A model generated the notes under the pieces. The model saw nothing but the letters and a program-made list of their open reading frames with translations, made no database searches and had not been told where the DNA came from. Below, piece after piece: positions 7,589 to 16,639 of a stretch of 64,000 nt of DNA. Each line of letters begins with the position of its first letter. Positions within the stretch are counted from its first letter, which is position 1. Position numbers and translations under genes: made by a program. Source of the DNA: Sphingorhabdus sp. EL138 (GTDB lineage Bacteria; Pseudomonadota; Alphaproteobacteria; Sphingomonadales; Sphingomonadaceae); contig NZ_OGVD01000003.1 in NCBI RefSeq assembly GCF_900258045.1, forward strand, positions 62,001-126,000, written 5' to 3'.

Positions 7589-8230
7589 ATGAGCAAGCCC
7601 GGATATCAAGGCATTCGACGCACTCTAAGCCGGGATGCCCTGCTTGATGCTGCGGAAATATTGATCGGTTCTGAATCTTTTGCAGCCGTTTCCATTGATG
7701 AGATTGTTGATCGCGCAGGGGTAGCCAAAGGAACCTTCTATAATCACTTTGTCGACAAACGAGATATCGGCAATCACCTTGCCCGGCGGATAAGACACGA
7801 TTTGCGTGGAAGGATTGCCGAAGCAAAAACCAAAAGCGCTGATCCTGCAATGCATCTTGCGATTGCGATGTCTGTTTTCCTGAGCATGTCGGTTCAACGA
7901 CCCCAACGTGCGAAAATCCTGATTACACTGCTTGTTGGTATTGCTGATTCAGACGCATCCATGAACGCTCCTATCCGAAAGAATCTTGAAAGAGGACAAT
8001 CGGATGGGAGATTTCAGTTTGAAGAGATCACCAGTGTTCTTGCATTTATCCTGGGGACCGTGTCTGCAGGGATGCGATATATCATGCAGCAAAATCAATC
8101 CGGGAAGAACGACACTTTCGTCCGAAATCTCATCAGGCATACGCTTTTGGGACTTGGCCTCGAACGAGAAGAAGCGGAGCGAATAGCTGGAGTAGCGACC
8201 TTGGAGTATTTCTCACCAAAAAAAGTCTGA
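7589..8230 (+). CDS. TetR/AcrR-family transcriptional regulator
   Basis: A 213-residue protein with the TetR DNA-binding domain at about residues 12-60 (DALLDAAEILIGSESF, then SIDEIVDRAGVAKGTFYNHF, the best-conserved stretch of the family). The C-terminal ligand domain ends with helices rich in hydrophobic residues (ITSVLAFILGTVSAGMRYIM). It is unlike the first TetR (5647) in sequence and operator, so the two are not recent duplicates. It is the last gene before the island boundary. Confidence 0.85.
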   Translation: MSKPGYQGIRRTLSRDALLDAAEILIGSESFAAVSIDEIVDRAGVAKGTFYNHFVDKRDIGNHLARRIRHDLRGRIAEAKTKSADPAMHLAIAMSVFLSMSVQRPQRAKILITLLVGIADSDASMNAPIRKNLERGQSDGRFQFEEITSVLAFILGTVSAGMRYIMQQNQSGKNDTFVRNLIRHTLLGLGLEREEAERIAGVATLEYFSPKKV

Positions 8231-8868
8231 GAGCATTCAGTTGGTTCGCAATTCTCTTAATTCTGCTAATGGGATTGTATCGGATAGACGAGTTATCTTA
8301 TGTCCGCTTTTGCGCCCTAAGCAGACATTAGAGTACAATACCATCGTCAAATGATTCAATGCCTGCGCTGAAGGCTAACTAACCAAAACTCGTCATTCTG
8401 CTGCCTGCCCAAAAGTGCTCCTTAGATCGCATATCTCGAATAGCTGCTTTTCAGTTTGCCGACAAAAGCGGGCAGGGGCTGCGTCGTGGCCAGCATCAGC
8501 TCCTTTTATGCAACAGGTGTCCGCTTTCTTTTTGCGGCGGACTTACACAAAACCTTACATAGTTCCTGCTTACCAAAATAATTATTGTTTTTTAACAGTG
8601 ATTTACAATAGAGTTGCTTCACTCAAAATCCTGTTATTCTATCGTGCAGGCTTGCTATTCGGAATGACACAGATGTTTGGTACTTCTCGCTTCCAAAGCT
8701 GGAACCCTTGATTATCTAGCATCACAGGGTTTTGTGCTAATAGGCTAACACATAAATCCATAACTCGGCCCAAAAATAGTAGAATATTAAGCACATAATT
8801 TAACACAAACATCGAATATGTCGATAAAAAACAATATATAACAATATTATAAAATCATAGCGTTCCGT
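8231..8868. other. AT-rich intergenic end of the island
   Basis: A 638-base stretch without a supported gene. It becomes strongly AT-rich from about 8750 to 8860. One dispersed hairpin copy lies at 8301-8327. The AT-rich segment directly abuts the tRNA fragment, as is usual for the attachment region of an integrated element. No integrase gene is in view; it may lie near the other end, outside the window. Confidence 0.5.
8301..8327. repeat. Dispersed hairpin element, copy 3
   Basis: TGTCCGCTT pairs with AAGCAGACA (one mismatch) around the loop TTGCGCCCT. It is the most complete of three copies within 2 kb, and none of this exact form was noticed in the EPS, alginate or arsenic regions. Confidence 0.5.
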
Positions 8869-8913
8869 CTCATAACCTGAAGGTCGTAGGTTCAAATCCT
8901 ACTCCCGCAACCA
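8869..8913 (+). other. 3' fragment of tRNA-fMet (CAT), probable attachment-site scar
   Basis: The 45 bases start at the anticodon loop (CTCATAA, anticodon CAT) and continue through the anticodon-stem 3' strand, variable loop, T-arm (GTAGG-TTCAAAT-CCTAC) and acceptor strand with CCA. This matches the 3' part of the alphaproteobacterial initiator tRNA. The bases before 8869 do not continue the tRNA: the anticodon stem, D-arm and 5' acceptor strand are absent. A terminator follows directly. The arrangement is that of the displaced chromosomal end (attR) after an element integrated in a tRNA-fMet gene, with the island to the left. Confidence 0.8.
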
Positions 8914-8952
8914 AAAAAAAGCCGCTGACCTAATGGGTTGGCGGCTTTTTTG
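8914..8952 (+). terminator. Rho-independent terminator of the original tRNA gene
   Basis: GCCGC at 8921-8925 pairs with GCGGC at 8941-8945, with GACC/GGGT extending the stem around TAAT, followed by six T's. An A-run precedes it, so it could also end the converging beta-helix gene transcript. Confidence 0.8.
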
Positions 8953-8982
8953 TGTCTGGCGCAAAGGGGAAGTCTCAGGCCT

Positions 8983-9981
8983 CTATTCCTTCGTCCTAAT
9001 GCTTTGCTCTTCTCGCGCGGGCACCCAGGTGATATTTGGCTTGCTATTTTCAGCAAGGACCAAAGGAGCCCCAGGAGCGCTAATATCAGCATTGCGAATT
9101 TCGATATTGGCTGGCGCATCATTATCAAAAAGAAAAACCGGCGCATCATTATCTTCTGCGGCGCGCACGACGGGCCGGTCGATTACGTATTTTGCGCTGC
9201 CCCCATGGAAGGAGAAATGGGAAGCTCGGCCGGACCCGCCACGTGACCGTGGATCTTCACTACGGCATCTTTCCACCTCACCGCTGCCCCAAAAGCGGAA
9301 ATTGCGTTTGTTATCTTTGGCCACGCAATCGGACAGTCTGACATCGGTTGATTTCAAATCAAACCCTCCGTCCGTGCTGCCTGTGGCAACGCAATTCAGA
9401 TATTGGATCGCCTTATTGCCTCGCTCGTCAGTAAAACCGTCTCCGTTCCAGTAATCGCTGCCAGACCTGCCCCGCTCGGCAAAACCATGTGCCTCACAGC
9501 GACGATAGATGATGGACCGTGCTTCATCGTCGAGAACGAAGCCGGCGCAGTATCGTTCTGTCTCCGTCCCGGCCCGCGCAATCACATCTTCAATGAGACC
9601 GTCTCGCGATCCATAACGAATACGGGTCATGGCTCTGCTGATGTCGTCTCCTGTAATCCGGCGCAATGTGAAATTGGTCAATGACGCCGGCGTAGATCGG
9701 TCTGAAGCGGTATTTTCAAGAAACCGATATAAATCGCGCCCCTCGACATCTTCAACAACCAGACTGTCCGTCGCGACATTCACCCGAATGGCACCATTGC
9801 CCAAATTGAAAAAACCCGAGTTTTTGATCACTAATCCCGATTGGGCTCTTAGCCCTTCTCCTGAGCCATCGCCTTTGAATGTGCGGCCATCTATGGTGGC
9901 TGCGTGGGCAGAATGAGATCTTCCTAACAGAGACGCCAAAATGAAGGCGGAGATAACAGTTCGGCGGTCTGGGTGGTCCAT
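8983..9981 (-). CDS. Secreted right-handed beta-helix protein of the EPS cluster
   Basis: A 332-residue protein with a signal peptide (MDHPDRRTVISAFILASLLG, cleavage likely after HSAHA). The mature chain is a run of short beta-strand rungs (LVIKNSGFF, IRVNVATDSLVVEDVEG, NFTLRRITG, IQYLNCVATGS, VRLSDCVAKDN), which is the parallel beta-helix pattern of pectate-lyase-like and glycosidase-like proteins. It is the last gene of the minus-strand EPS operon and starts four bases after the stop of the outer-membrane barrel gene; AGGA before the ATG at 9981 supports this start over 9999. It could trim, degrade or modify the exported polysaccharide in the periplasm. Catalytic residues cannot be assigned by eye. 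Confidence 0.7.
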   Translation of the reverse strand: MDHPDRRTVISAFILASLLGRSHSAHAATIDGRTFKGDGSGEGLRAQSGLVIKNSGFFNLGNGAIRVNVATDSLVVEDVEGRDLYRFLENTASDRSTPASLTNFTLRRITGDDISRAMTRIRYGSRDGLIEDVIARAGTETERYCAGFVLDDEARSIIYRRCEAHGFAERGRSGSDYWNGDGFTDERGNKAIQYLNCVATGSTDGGFDLKSTDVRLSDCVAKDNKRNFRFWGSGEVERCRSEDPRSRGGSGRASHFSFHGGSAKYVIDRPVVRAAEDNDAPVFLFDNDAPANIEIRNADISAPGAPLVLAENSKPNITWVPAREEQSIRTKE

Positions 9982-9985
9982 GATG

Positions 9986-11338
9986 TCACATTCCTGCAAT
10001 GGTTATGCCCGCCAGGAAACGATGCCGGGAGAATTCACGCCCCGGAAATGTGCCCGAAGCATCCTGTTCGCGAAAATCATATTGGGCGTGGAGCGCAAAG
10101 CGCGGCGCCAGACGCCATTCGGCGCGCATCTTTGTGCTGATGATATTATAGCGCCGGTCGATATCCTGGAAGCGGTCGCGCTCGTAACCAGCGCTCGCAC
10201 TGATGACAAGATTGCGTAACAATTCATAGTCCGCCGTCAGCGAGAAAGATGTTGCAACAAAAGCGCCTGACCCCAGTGTTGAGGACTCTTCAACCCCGCG
10301 ATTGGCTCGCGCCGTCAGCGTCACCAGGGGTGTTACAAAATATTCCGCCTTGGCCCTGACGGCAAAACCATCGACATCTTCAAAGCCAGGATCCTCGAAA
10401 TTTTGCTTGAAATAGCCAACCCCGATTTCCGAGCGGATCAGTTTGCTGAGTTGAAAACTGGTCCCGGCGGTAATTTCATAGCCTTTGGAGTCTCTGGATG
10501 GAGAAAGCGCCGGTTGTGTCGTATAGTCCCGCCGATTGACGCTTCCGTTGATAAATACAGAAGTGTCGGGGCTGATCGCGAATTCGGCAGCCATATCTGA
10601 CGTAAACAGTGTTCGGTTGCGAAAGTCCTGATCCACCGGCGCGTCCAGACCGTCTCGTCCGTCCTTATAATCACGGGTTTCAACCCCGACGCGACCGGCA
10701 ATACGCAGCCGATTGAAACTTTGTGCTGCGCCGAGAAATGCAGAAGCATAGCGATATTGTACTGGCTCTTGCAGATTCAGGGGGGAGGCGGGATCGGTTC
10801 TGTCCTCCGTGGCTTGTCCGTTGCGGGTTCCGATATAGATCTGGCCATCCCGGCTGGCGTCAAACCTTCCGCGGAGACCCAATGTATAGTCCGTGGTGCT
10901 CTGACCATCGGCGCTTAAATATTGCCGACGGTCTGCCTCTGCAGCCGTCGCGATATTGAAACTGCCAAGCTGCGTAGACGCAGTAACTTTGGGCCTGACC
11001 CGCACGATCAGGTCATCACTCGCATCGCGCACTGCAAAGATATTGCTGTCGTAAAGCGTTTCTACATTGATGCTTGGCATGATCTCCACTCCATCAACGC
11101 GGTACGGGACCGGGTCATATTCAGGCTGGGGCCGATCAAGAACGCCAAGCTGATCGTTCCTCTCGAACTGCAGGCTCTCCTCACGAAAATCCTCCAGTAG
11201 GTCGGACTGTTGAGCATAGGCGCGGCTTGGCAGCATAGCCGCAATGATCAGCGGCAAAATAAGAGCCTGATAAGACGTAAAAACTTTGTCGCTGGCGGTT
11301 CGTTTTCCGACAGCACGCATGGGGCCAAATTGACGCAT
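9986..11338 (-). CDS. Outer-membrane beta-barrel protein of the EPS cluster (BBP2-like)
   Basis: A 450-residue protein with a signal peptide ending in AYAQ, a short linker (DRPQPEYDPVPYRVDGVEIMPS in the region of residues 55-75) and a long series of amphipathic strands alternating aromatic and charged residues, ending in a hydrophobic strand (FLAGITIAGM). The opening VEIMPSINVETLYDSNIFAV is typical of the outer membrane beta-barrel family PF10082 found in sphingomonad and rhizobial EPS clusters. It is a candidate outer-membrane component of export, acting with the OPX lipoprotein at 24614. I chose the ATG at 11338, with AAGGAA upstream; the longer frame starts with a TTG at 11377. Confidence 0.75.
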   Translation of the reverse strand: MRQFGPMRAVGKRTASDKVFTSYQALILPLIIAAMLPSRAYAQQSDLLEDFREESLQFERNDQLGVLDRPQPEYDPVPYRVDGVEIMPSINVETLYDSNIFAVRDASDDLIVRVRPKVTASTQLGSFNIATAAEADRRQYLSADGQSTTDYTLGLRGRFDASRDGQIYIGTRNGQATEDRTDPASPLNLQEPVQYRYASAFLGAAQSFNRLRIAGRVGVETRDYKDGRDGLDAPVDQDFRNRTLFTSDMAAEFAISPDTSVFINGSVNRRDYTTQPALSPSRDSKGYEITAGTSFQLSKLIRSEIGVGYFKQNFEDPGFEDVDGFAVRAKAEYFVTPLVTLTARANRGVEESSTLGSGAFVATSFSLTADYELLRNLVISASAGYERDRFQDIDRRYNIISTKMRAEWRLAPRFALHAQYDFREQDASGTFPGREFSRHRFLAGITIAGM

Positions 11339-11394
11339 ATCCGCTTCAATTCCTTGTCTTGCCCCAAGGTTGAACAATTGCCCGAGAGCGTCAG

Positions 11395-12525
11395 CTACAC
11401 GGCATTCATGCTATTCTGTATCACATGCCAGTAACGGCGTGCCGCCTTTTCCGGTGTATAGTCTTTCGTGCGGGTCAAAGCGAGATCAGCGAAGCGTTTG
11501 CGGGTCTCATCATCCTGAAAATAGAGCAAAGAATCGGCCATTGCGGTAACATCGTTGCACGGAACCAGGACGCCAAAATCAACCGGAGTCATCTCTTCAA
11601 TTGCCAGATTGTTCTTGTTAGCGAGAATTTCTGAGGGGCCGGATTTGCAATTGGTGGAAACTACCGCAGTGCCGGTACTCATCGCTTCGACCAGTCCGTT
11701 GGGGAAGCCTTCGGCATTGGATGGCAGCACAAAAAATTGTGCTCCGGCGAGAAGGGGGAAAGGGTTTTGGATGAAGCCGGTCAGGATGATCTGTGGCTCT
11801 AGCCCATGATCAGCAATTTTCTGTTCAAGAGTGGCGCGGAGCGGCCCATCGCCGATGATGATTAGCTTTCCCGGCATTGATGCGGCAGCAAAAGCATCAA
11901 TCAATAGGCTAAAATTCTTGTTCTCTACCAACCGGCCTATTGCGACAATGTAAGGTTCATCCGGATGGACAGGATATTTTTCAAGTGCCTGCCGGGCGAT
12001 GCGGACGGTATCAACCGGATTGGAAATCACGCTGATGATATCGTCCGGAATGGCAAACGCATCCGACAGATCATCCGCTACGCCCTGTGATACGGCAATG
12101 ATATGTGTAGCATGGCGATAGGAAAGCTGCACGAGCATGCGACTAAGGCGCCCGGATAGCCCTTTGCCAAGATGCGCGCTGGTATTAACCCGTTCACTGA
12201 TAATCCAGGGGCAACCTTTGCCTGCTCTGCTGGCCCAGTTCGCCACGTTTGAGCGGGTTAGAAAACTCAGCGTTGCAGCAGGGCGCAGGGATCGTTCCAG
12301 CGCACGTAATTGCCGAATGGATTGCAACAGGCTGCCACGGCAATCCAGCTGATGGACAGTGATCCAGTCCGGCACTTCATAGGCGGCTGGTTCATCGTCC
12401 AGCAAAGCCAGCGATATATCATATTGATCGCGATAAGGAGTCGAGTGTCGAAGCAAGGCAGCCATAACCCGCTCTGCACCTCCGCCTGTCAAACTGTTGA
12501 TGATGAAGAGAATTGTTGGTCGCAA
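11395..12525 (-). CDS. Glycosyltransferase family 4 (GT-B), EPS
   Basis: About 376 residues. The N-terminal domain begins with ILFIINSLTGGGAERVM, the glycine-rich acceptor-side loop of GT4 enzymes. The C-terminal donor domain shows IVAIGRLVENKNFSLLIDAF, then GDGPLR, and the EX7E motif region SNAEGFPNGLVEAMSTGTAVVSTNC. It is expected to add a sugar to the lipid-linked EPS repeat unit on the cytoplasmic side. The start is uncertain: the TTG at 12525 has GAGG at a proper distance, while a TTG at 12534 would add three residues but abuts the GAGG. It is cotranscribed with polymerase and copolymerase genes. Confidence 0.88.
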   Translation of the reverse strand: MRPTILFIINSLTGGGAERVMAALLRHSTPYRDQYDISLALLDDEPAAYEVPDWITVHQLDCRGSLLQSIRQLRALERSLRPAATLSFLTRSNVANWASRAGKGCPWIISERVNTSAHLGKGLSGRLSRMLVQLSYRHATHIIAVSQGVADDLSDAFAIPDDIISVISNPVDTVRIARQALEKYPVHPDEPYIVAIGRLVENKNFSLLIDAFAAASMPGKLIIIGDGPLRATLEQKIADHGLEPQIILTGFIQNPFPLLAGAQFFVLPSNAEGFPNGLVEAMSTGTAVVSTNCKSGPSEILANKNNLAIEEMTPVDFGVLVPCNDVTAMADSLLYFQDDETRKRFADLALTRTKDYTPEKAARRYWHVIQNSMNAV

Positions 12526-12651
12526 AAAATTCAACCTCAGGGGGACAATCTACTTCTAAATATCAAAGCCCGAACGGCAGCAAAATTGTTCGGCGATATA
12601 ACGCACAGATTTCGCGTTGACGGGAAGGAACCCCAATAAAAGAAAATCCAT

Positions 12652-12912
12652 TCAGAAGAAAAAGATCAGCAATCCAATCGCGATGATGATCCAAATGAAC
12701 AGTCCGGCAACAACGATGATCCGTGTCCTTTGCGGCAGCTGTGCTGCCTTTTCGGATGCGGAAGACGGCTGGAAAGCACCAGGATCATCAAGCTGTTCTG
12801 CAGCATTGCCATCCAATGTCGAAGGAGAGTCAGAAAGTATCCGCGCACTAACCGTATCGCCTGACAAATTGGATCGACTGGATCCAGCTGTATCGCCGCC
12901 TTTCTTGTCCAA
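12652..12912 (-). CDS. Small C-tail-anchored membrane protein
   Basis: An 86-residue protein, serine-rich and hydrophilic for about 60 residues, then one C-terminal membrane helix (IIVVAGLFIWIIIAIGLLIF). It starts with TTG preceded by GGAGGCG. It lies between the polymerase and a glycosyltransferase in the same direction with small gaps, so it belongs to the EPS operon. I recognise no family; it could be a small accessory of the Wzy/Wzz complex. Confidence 0.55.
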   Translation of the reverse strand: MDKKGGDTAGSSRSNLSGDTVSARILSDSPSTLDGNAAEQLDDPGAFQPSSASEKAAQLPQRTRIIVVAGLFIWIIIAIGLLIFFF

Positions 12913-12951
12913 TTACGCCTCCCCTGTTCCAGCCTATCTGGAACCAAAAAG

Positions 12952-14295
12952 TCAAGCAGGGTGCAATTGCGCTTTGAAATGGCTTCTGATTGCCCCTGAT
13001 TCCACCTTCCTAAATAGCGAAAAACCACAAATAATGGCATAAAAAATTACACCTTCTATTTGCCACAGGGCCATGGTTGCCAAGTTCATGAAAAGGAATG
13101 ACAAATGCGCGAACAACAATATCACGCGGTCTTCAGTGGGCGCTCGCATGGCCAATTTGATCATGGTAACCCAGAAAAACAACAGTAGGAAAACGCCGGC
13201 CCAGCCCAGTTCGTAGAGATAGGCGACAATTGTATTATGGGGGTAGACTTTGAATATCTCCTCCCAACTGTCCGGACCGAAGCCAATCAGATGATTGAGC
13301 GTCGACCCATCAAGCCAAGCGTATATATATCCTGACCATATATAGAGCCGACCCGACAACAAACGCCGCTCGTCAAACGAAAATTCTGCTTGTGGTTTGA
13401 TATATTGGCCGGGGTCGCCGAAAAACACCGCGAGGTCATTGAAGCGTTCTGCTGAGAAACCGGCCAGCATGAAAACTCCGGCTACCGTGATTACCGATAT
13501 GATGACGGCCAACATGACTCGCTGTTCCCGCACGAAAGAGAACATGGTGCTGCTCACCAACTGTATCACTGCAACCGGCAAAACCGCAAGCATGGTTGTC
13601 CGGTAGTTGGCCAGCACGATCCCGCCAAGCAATCCGATGGATAGAAGGCCCTTTAGCACGCGCGTTAATGAACTCGCAAAACACAAGACCACGAAAAACG
13701 TGGCCATAGCAATGGAGAAGGTGGCCTCATGGTTATAGCCGCCGATATAACTGCTGGAACCATCGAATTCAGATGCTTTTACTGCGCCCAGACCGATCGA
13801 CAGCAATTGGAGAACAGCCAAAGGCGCAAAGGCCCAGAGCAGGGGCGTAAAAAACCGGGCGCCGCCATTTTCCAAAAGCGCACGATATATAGCGATCATC
13901 AGCACCATGAAATATATATGTTTCACTGCGGAATCGAGCGCCGTGAATATGCCGTCATTGGCGGCGGCACTAATCAACGACAGCAGGATTAGCGCATAGA
14001 CGGGCATTAACGGCTTCAGAAGATAATGGCGCGGGGTTACCAGCAGAAGGCCCGTACCGGCAATCGCCACAGAGCCAATGGCATTCCAGCTCAGCCCGGC
14101 AATAGCTGGCGAAAAAGTGATTTCATGAAAAGCGCTCATGATATAGCGGAGCCAAATGGCAAGAATCACAAAGCGCGCTGGATAGCCGCGCACTTTCTTG
14201 AGTGCCAATACCATTGGAATGGCCATGAGGAGCGTAACCAGCACCAATATTGGTAAAGGTAAAGATGGCGCTCCTCCCAGGTCGTCGCCGATCAT
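12952..14295 (-). CDS. O-antigen polymerase/ligase-like protein (Wzy)
   Basis: A 447-residue membrane protein with about eleven hydrophobic segments and a large periplasmic loop (roughly residues 285-345, including RRLLSGRLYIWSGYIYAW and GFGPDSWEEIFKVYPHNTIVAYLYELG). The loop with its PHN and YELGWAG pattern is the hallmark of Wzy_C/O-antigen ligase proteins (PF04932). In this setting it most likely polymerises flipped EPS repeat units. It is followed 39 bases later by the small membrane protein and preceded by the Wzz/kinase gene. Confidence 0.85.
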   Translation of the reverse strand: MIGDDLGGAPSLPLPILVLVTLLMAIPMVLALKKVRGYPARFVILAIWLRYIMSAFHEITFSPAIAGLSWNAIGSVAIAGTGLLLVTPRHYLLKPLMPVYALILLSLISAAANDGIFTALDSAVKHIYFMVLMIAIYRALLENGGARFFTPLLWAFAPLAVLQLLSIGLGAVKASEFDGSSSYIGGYNHEATFSIAMATFFVVLCFASSLTRVLKGLLSIGLLGGIVLANYRTTMLAVLPVAVIQLVSSTMFSFVREQRVMLAVIISVITVAGVFMLAGFSAERFNDLAVFFGDPGQYIKPQAEFSFDERRLLSGRLYIWSGYIYAWLDGSTLNHLIGFGPDSWEEIFKVYPHNTIVAYLYELGWAGVFLLLFFWVTMIKLAMRAPTEDRVILLFAHLSFLFMNLATMALWQIEGVIFYAIICGFSLFRKVESGAIRSHFKAQLHPA

Positions 14296-14354
14296 AGACT
14301 ATTCCTTTGGATATATGAGGAAAATATGACCAAGACTATGTGTCCCCAAGCCGC

Positions 14355-16544
14355 CTAAGCGTAATATTCCTTGTAGCGCTTGAAATAGAGGCCTGCGTCG
14401 CCAAAGCCCGTCCGCGCCTGTTCAATCACATCTACCCGGCTTAAAACGGCTCCAGACACGTTGGCACCGACATCATCCAGCTGATGCAGGGCAATTTCCG
14501 CCGCCTTGGCCGGAGTTTTCTTCCACTGGACCAGAAAGACCACCATGTCTGCGAGTGCTGCCAGCATGCGGGATTCTGCCACCGGCAGAACCGGCGCTGT
14601 ATCCAGAACGACAAATTGGAACTGACCTCGCAATTCCTTGAGCAGGTCGGACATCGCCTCGGAACCCATGAGGTCAAACGGCGTGTCTTCATCAGGTTTT
14701 TGGCCAAGGAAATACACACCGCTATCTTTATCATGGACGACGGCCTGACTCAGCGCGGCTTCGCCGTTCAAAACATCCGTAAGTCCGTAGGTTATCGATT
14801 TGGCCAGGGAACGGGATGATGCCTGTCTGCGGGAATCGCAGTCCACCAAAAGTGTGCGGATGCCGGATCGGGCAGCGGCACCGGCCAGGCATATGGCGGA
14901 ACTCGTCTTGCCTTCCCCGGGGAGCGCCGATGTCACCGAGATGATTTTTGTCTTATGGCGACCTGGCGCCATTGCCAACGTGGTTTTCAGCGCCCGAAAA
15001 GCTTCTGCAAAAGCCGATTTGGGATGATCGATCAAAAACTGCGGCGGCCATGGCTTTGGATCACCGGATTTTTTGACTTCCGGAAGTGAGCCGATTTCCG
15101 GGATAGACCCTAAAGCATTGATTTTCAGACGCTTCTCGACGGCTTCGGCGGTCCTTAGACCATTCTCAAGAAACTCCCGACCTGCGACAACAGCGGTCGA
15201 GGACGCGCCCGCGGCCACCAATGCAATGGTTATATATAATAACGGGTTCGGGGAGACCGGAAGAACTGGAATAGCAGCTCGTGATACCTCTTTAGCCCCG
15301 CTGCTTTCCGTGCCTTGACGCGCCACAGATTCTTTGTAGCGATCCAGAAAGCCCTGATACAATTCCCTAGCAGACGCAGCATTGCGTTCCAGCTCACTGA
15401 GCCGCACAGAGGCATCGCTGTCCACCGCCAAACGATTTTGCAGCCCTGCTATAGACGATGCAATGGACGAGGTGCGTCCACTTGCGGCACTGGCTTCGGT
15501 TTTCAGACTCGATACAATCCTCCCGACCTCGGCGGTGATTTGGGTGTCGATGTCAGCGAGCTGGCTTTGCGCCTTGATCAGGCTGGGGTGACGCTGTCCA
15601 TAGCGCGTCGACAGGTTCGCAACTTCGGCGCTAGCGACCGAGCGCTGAGCCCGCAAAGCGCCTACTACTTCGGACTCGAGCGCGGCTCCCAGGCTTTCTC
15701 CGGACAAGCCTTGAGACATTTGCGCCCTAGCGGTCGACAAACGTGCATTGGCTGCGGCTTCGGCGGCTCGCGCTTCGGCCAGCTGTGTATTGAGAACCGA
15801 TAGTTCTTGCTGTGTAATTGAGCTGACATCCGTGGCGGCGAATAGCCCTTCGTCAGAACGGTATCTTGCGACCTGCGCTTCGGCAGCCAATACTTCCCCG
15901 CGCAATTCTTCCAGCCTTGTTTCGAGCAGGTCTGCGCTCCGTTGGGTGGAGCCTTGCTCCCCCTCAACCCGGGTTAGCAGATATTCATCGATCGTAGCAT
16001 TGGCGATGTTCGCGGCCATCTTTGGGTTTTCGGACTCATAACGAACGGCAATTGCGTAAGAAACACCTTCTCGCTGGACAGTTAGCGAGCCGCCCAAGAT
16101 ACGAATGGCCCGGTCGCGTGCTGCCTGTTGCTGCTCTGATGTCTGTGGTCCTTGGCCATTTGTCTTCAAAAGTGCAGGGTTAAACTCAGGCTCTTCTGTG
16201 AGTTTTAATGCATCGACCACCCGTCCAGCAATAAAAGGGGATTGCAATATCTCCACGGTGGTATCGACTGTGGAAGAGTCGGTTGTAAGCGCCGGTATAT
16301 CGCTATTCACAGGAACCACTTCCTGGGTCTGTCGCTCGACAACCATGGTCGCTGTGGCAATATAGCTGGGTGTGGTCAGGAAATAGGCGGCGGCCGTTAC
16401 GATCATAGCCAATGCCGACACTAGGATGACGGGAATGATATGCTTGCGAAAAGCGCGGCCGATAGCACGTAAATCTATGAGCTCATTACCTTCTTCGACA
16501 ACAAACCTGTCGAGCGGAAGCGGTGTTTCCGACATTTTATTCAT
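14355..16544 (-). CDS. Polysaccharide copolymerase with bacterial tyrosine kinase (Wzz-BYK)
   Basis: A 729-residue protein. A Wzz domain starts near residue 18 (IDLRAIGRAFRKHIIPVILVSALAM) with a first membrane helix, a long periplasmic coiled-coil region and a second membrane helix near residues 430-450 (preceded by the proline-rich PVLPVSPNPLLY). The cytoplasmic kinase domain has Walker A SALPGEGKTSSA, Walker A' LLVDCDSR and Walker B FVVLDTAPVL, and ends in a tyrosine cluster (YFKRYKEYYA) for autophosphorylation. Such proteins control EPS chain length and export. The ATG at 16544 has GGAG nine bases upstream; a TTG at 16559 is the only longer option. Three tandem 14-bp repeats lie between it and the upstream GT2 gene. 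Confidence 0.92.
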   Translation of the reverse strand: MNKMSETPLPLDRFVVEEGNELIDLRAIGRAFRKHIIPVILVSALAMIVTAAAYFLTTPSYIATATMVVERQTQEVVPVNSDIPALTTDSSTVDTTVEILQSPFIAGRVVDALKLTEEPEFNPALLKTNGQGPQTSEQQQAARDRAIRILGGSLTVQREGVSYAIAVRYESENPKMAANIANATIDEYLLTRVEGEQGSTQRSADLLETRLEELRGEVLAAEAQVARYRSDEGLFAATDVSSITQQELSVLNTQLAEARAAEAAANARLSTARAQMSQGLSGESLGAALESEVVGALRAQRSVASAEVANLSTRYGQRHPSLIKAQSQLADIDTQITAEVGRIVSSLKTEASAASGRTSSIASSIAGLQNRLAVDSDASVRLSELERNAASARELYQGFLDRYKESVARQGTESSGAKEVSRAAIPVLPVSPNPLLYITIALVAAGASSTAVVAGREFLENGLRTAEAVEKRLKINALGSIPEIGSLPEVKKSGDPKPWPPQFLIDHPKSAFAEAFRALKTTLAMAPGRHKTKIISVTSALPGEGKTSSAICLAGAAARSGIRTLLVDCDSRRQASSRSLAKSITYGLTDVLNGEAALSQAVVHDKDSGVYFLGQKPDEDTPFDLMGSEAMSDLLKELRGQFQFVVLDTAPVLPVAESRMLAALADMVVFLVQWKKTPAKAAEIALHQLDDVGANVSGAVLSRVDVIEQARTGFGDAGLYFKRYKEYYA

Positions 16545-16595
16545 GGCCGTCAGCTCCAAACAAAACAGCCCCCTGCATTTATGCCCGTAACTTTT

Positions 16596-16637
16596 CCCCC
16601 AGTCTAAATCCCCCAGTCTAAATCCCCCAGTCTAAAT
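16596..16637. repeat. Three perfect tandem copies of a 14-bp unit
   Basis: CCCCCAGTCTAAAT is repeated three times without change at 16596-16609, 16610-16623 and 16624-16637, in the 95-base gap between the GT2 gene stop and the Wzz-kinase start. It directly abuts the GT2 stop codon region. Identical units suggest recent slippage, and copy number may vary among strains. Confidence 0.9.
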
Positions 16638-16639
16638 CA

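Noticed and set aside
8415-8711. 98-codon plus-strand ORF
   Set aside because: No ribosome site, no family resemblance, and it lies in the AT-rich end of the island.
8869-8913. Functional tRNA-Met
   Set aside because: The acceptor 5' strand, D-arm and anticodon-stem 5' strand are missing; only the 3' part is present.
16596-16637. CRISPR-like array
   Set aside because: Units are directly abutting 14-mers without spacers.
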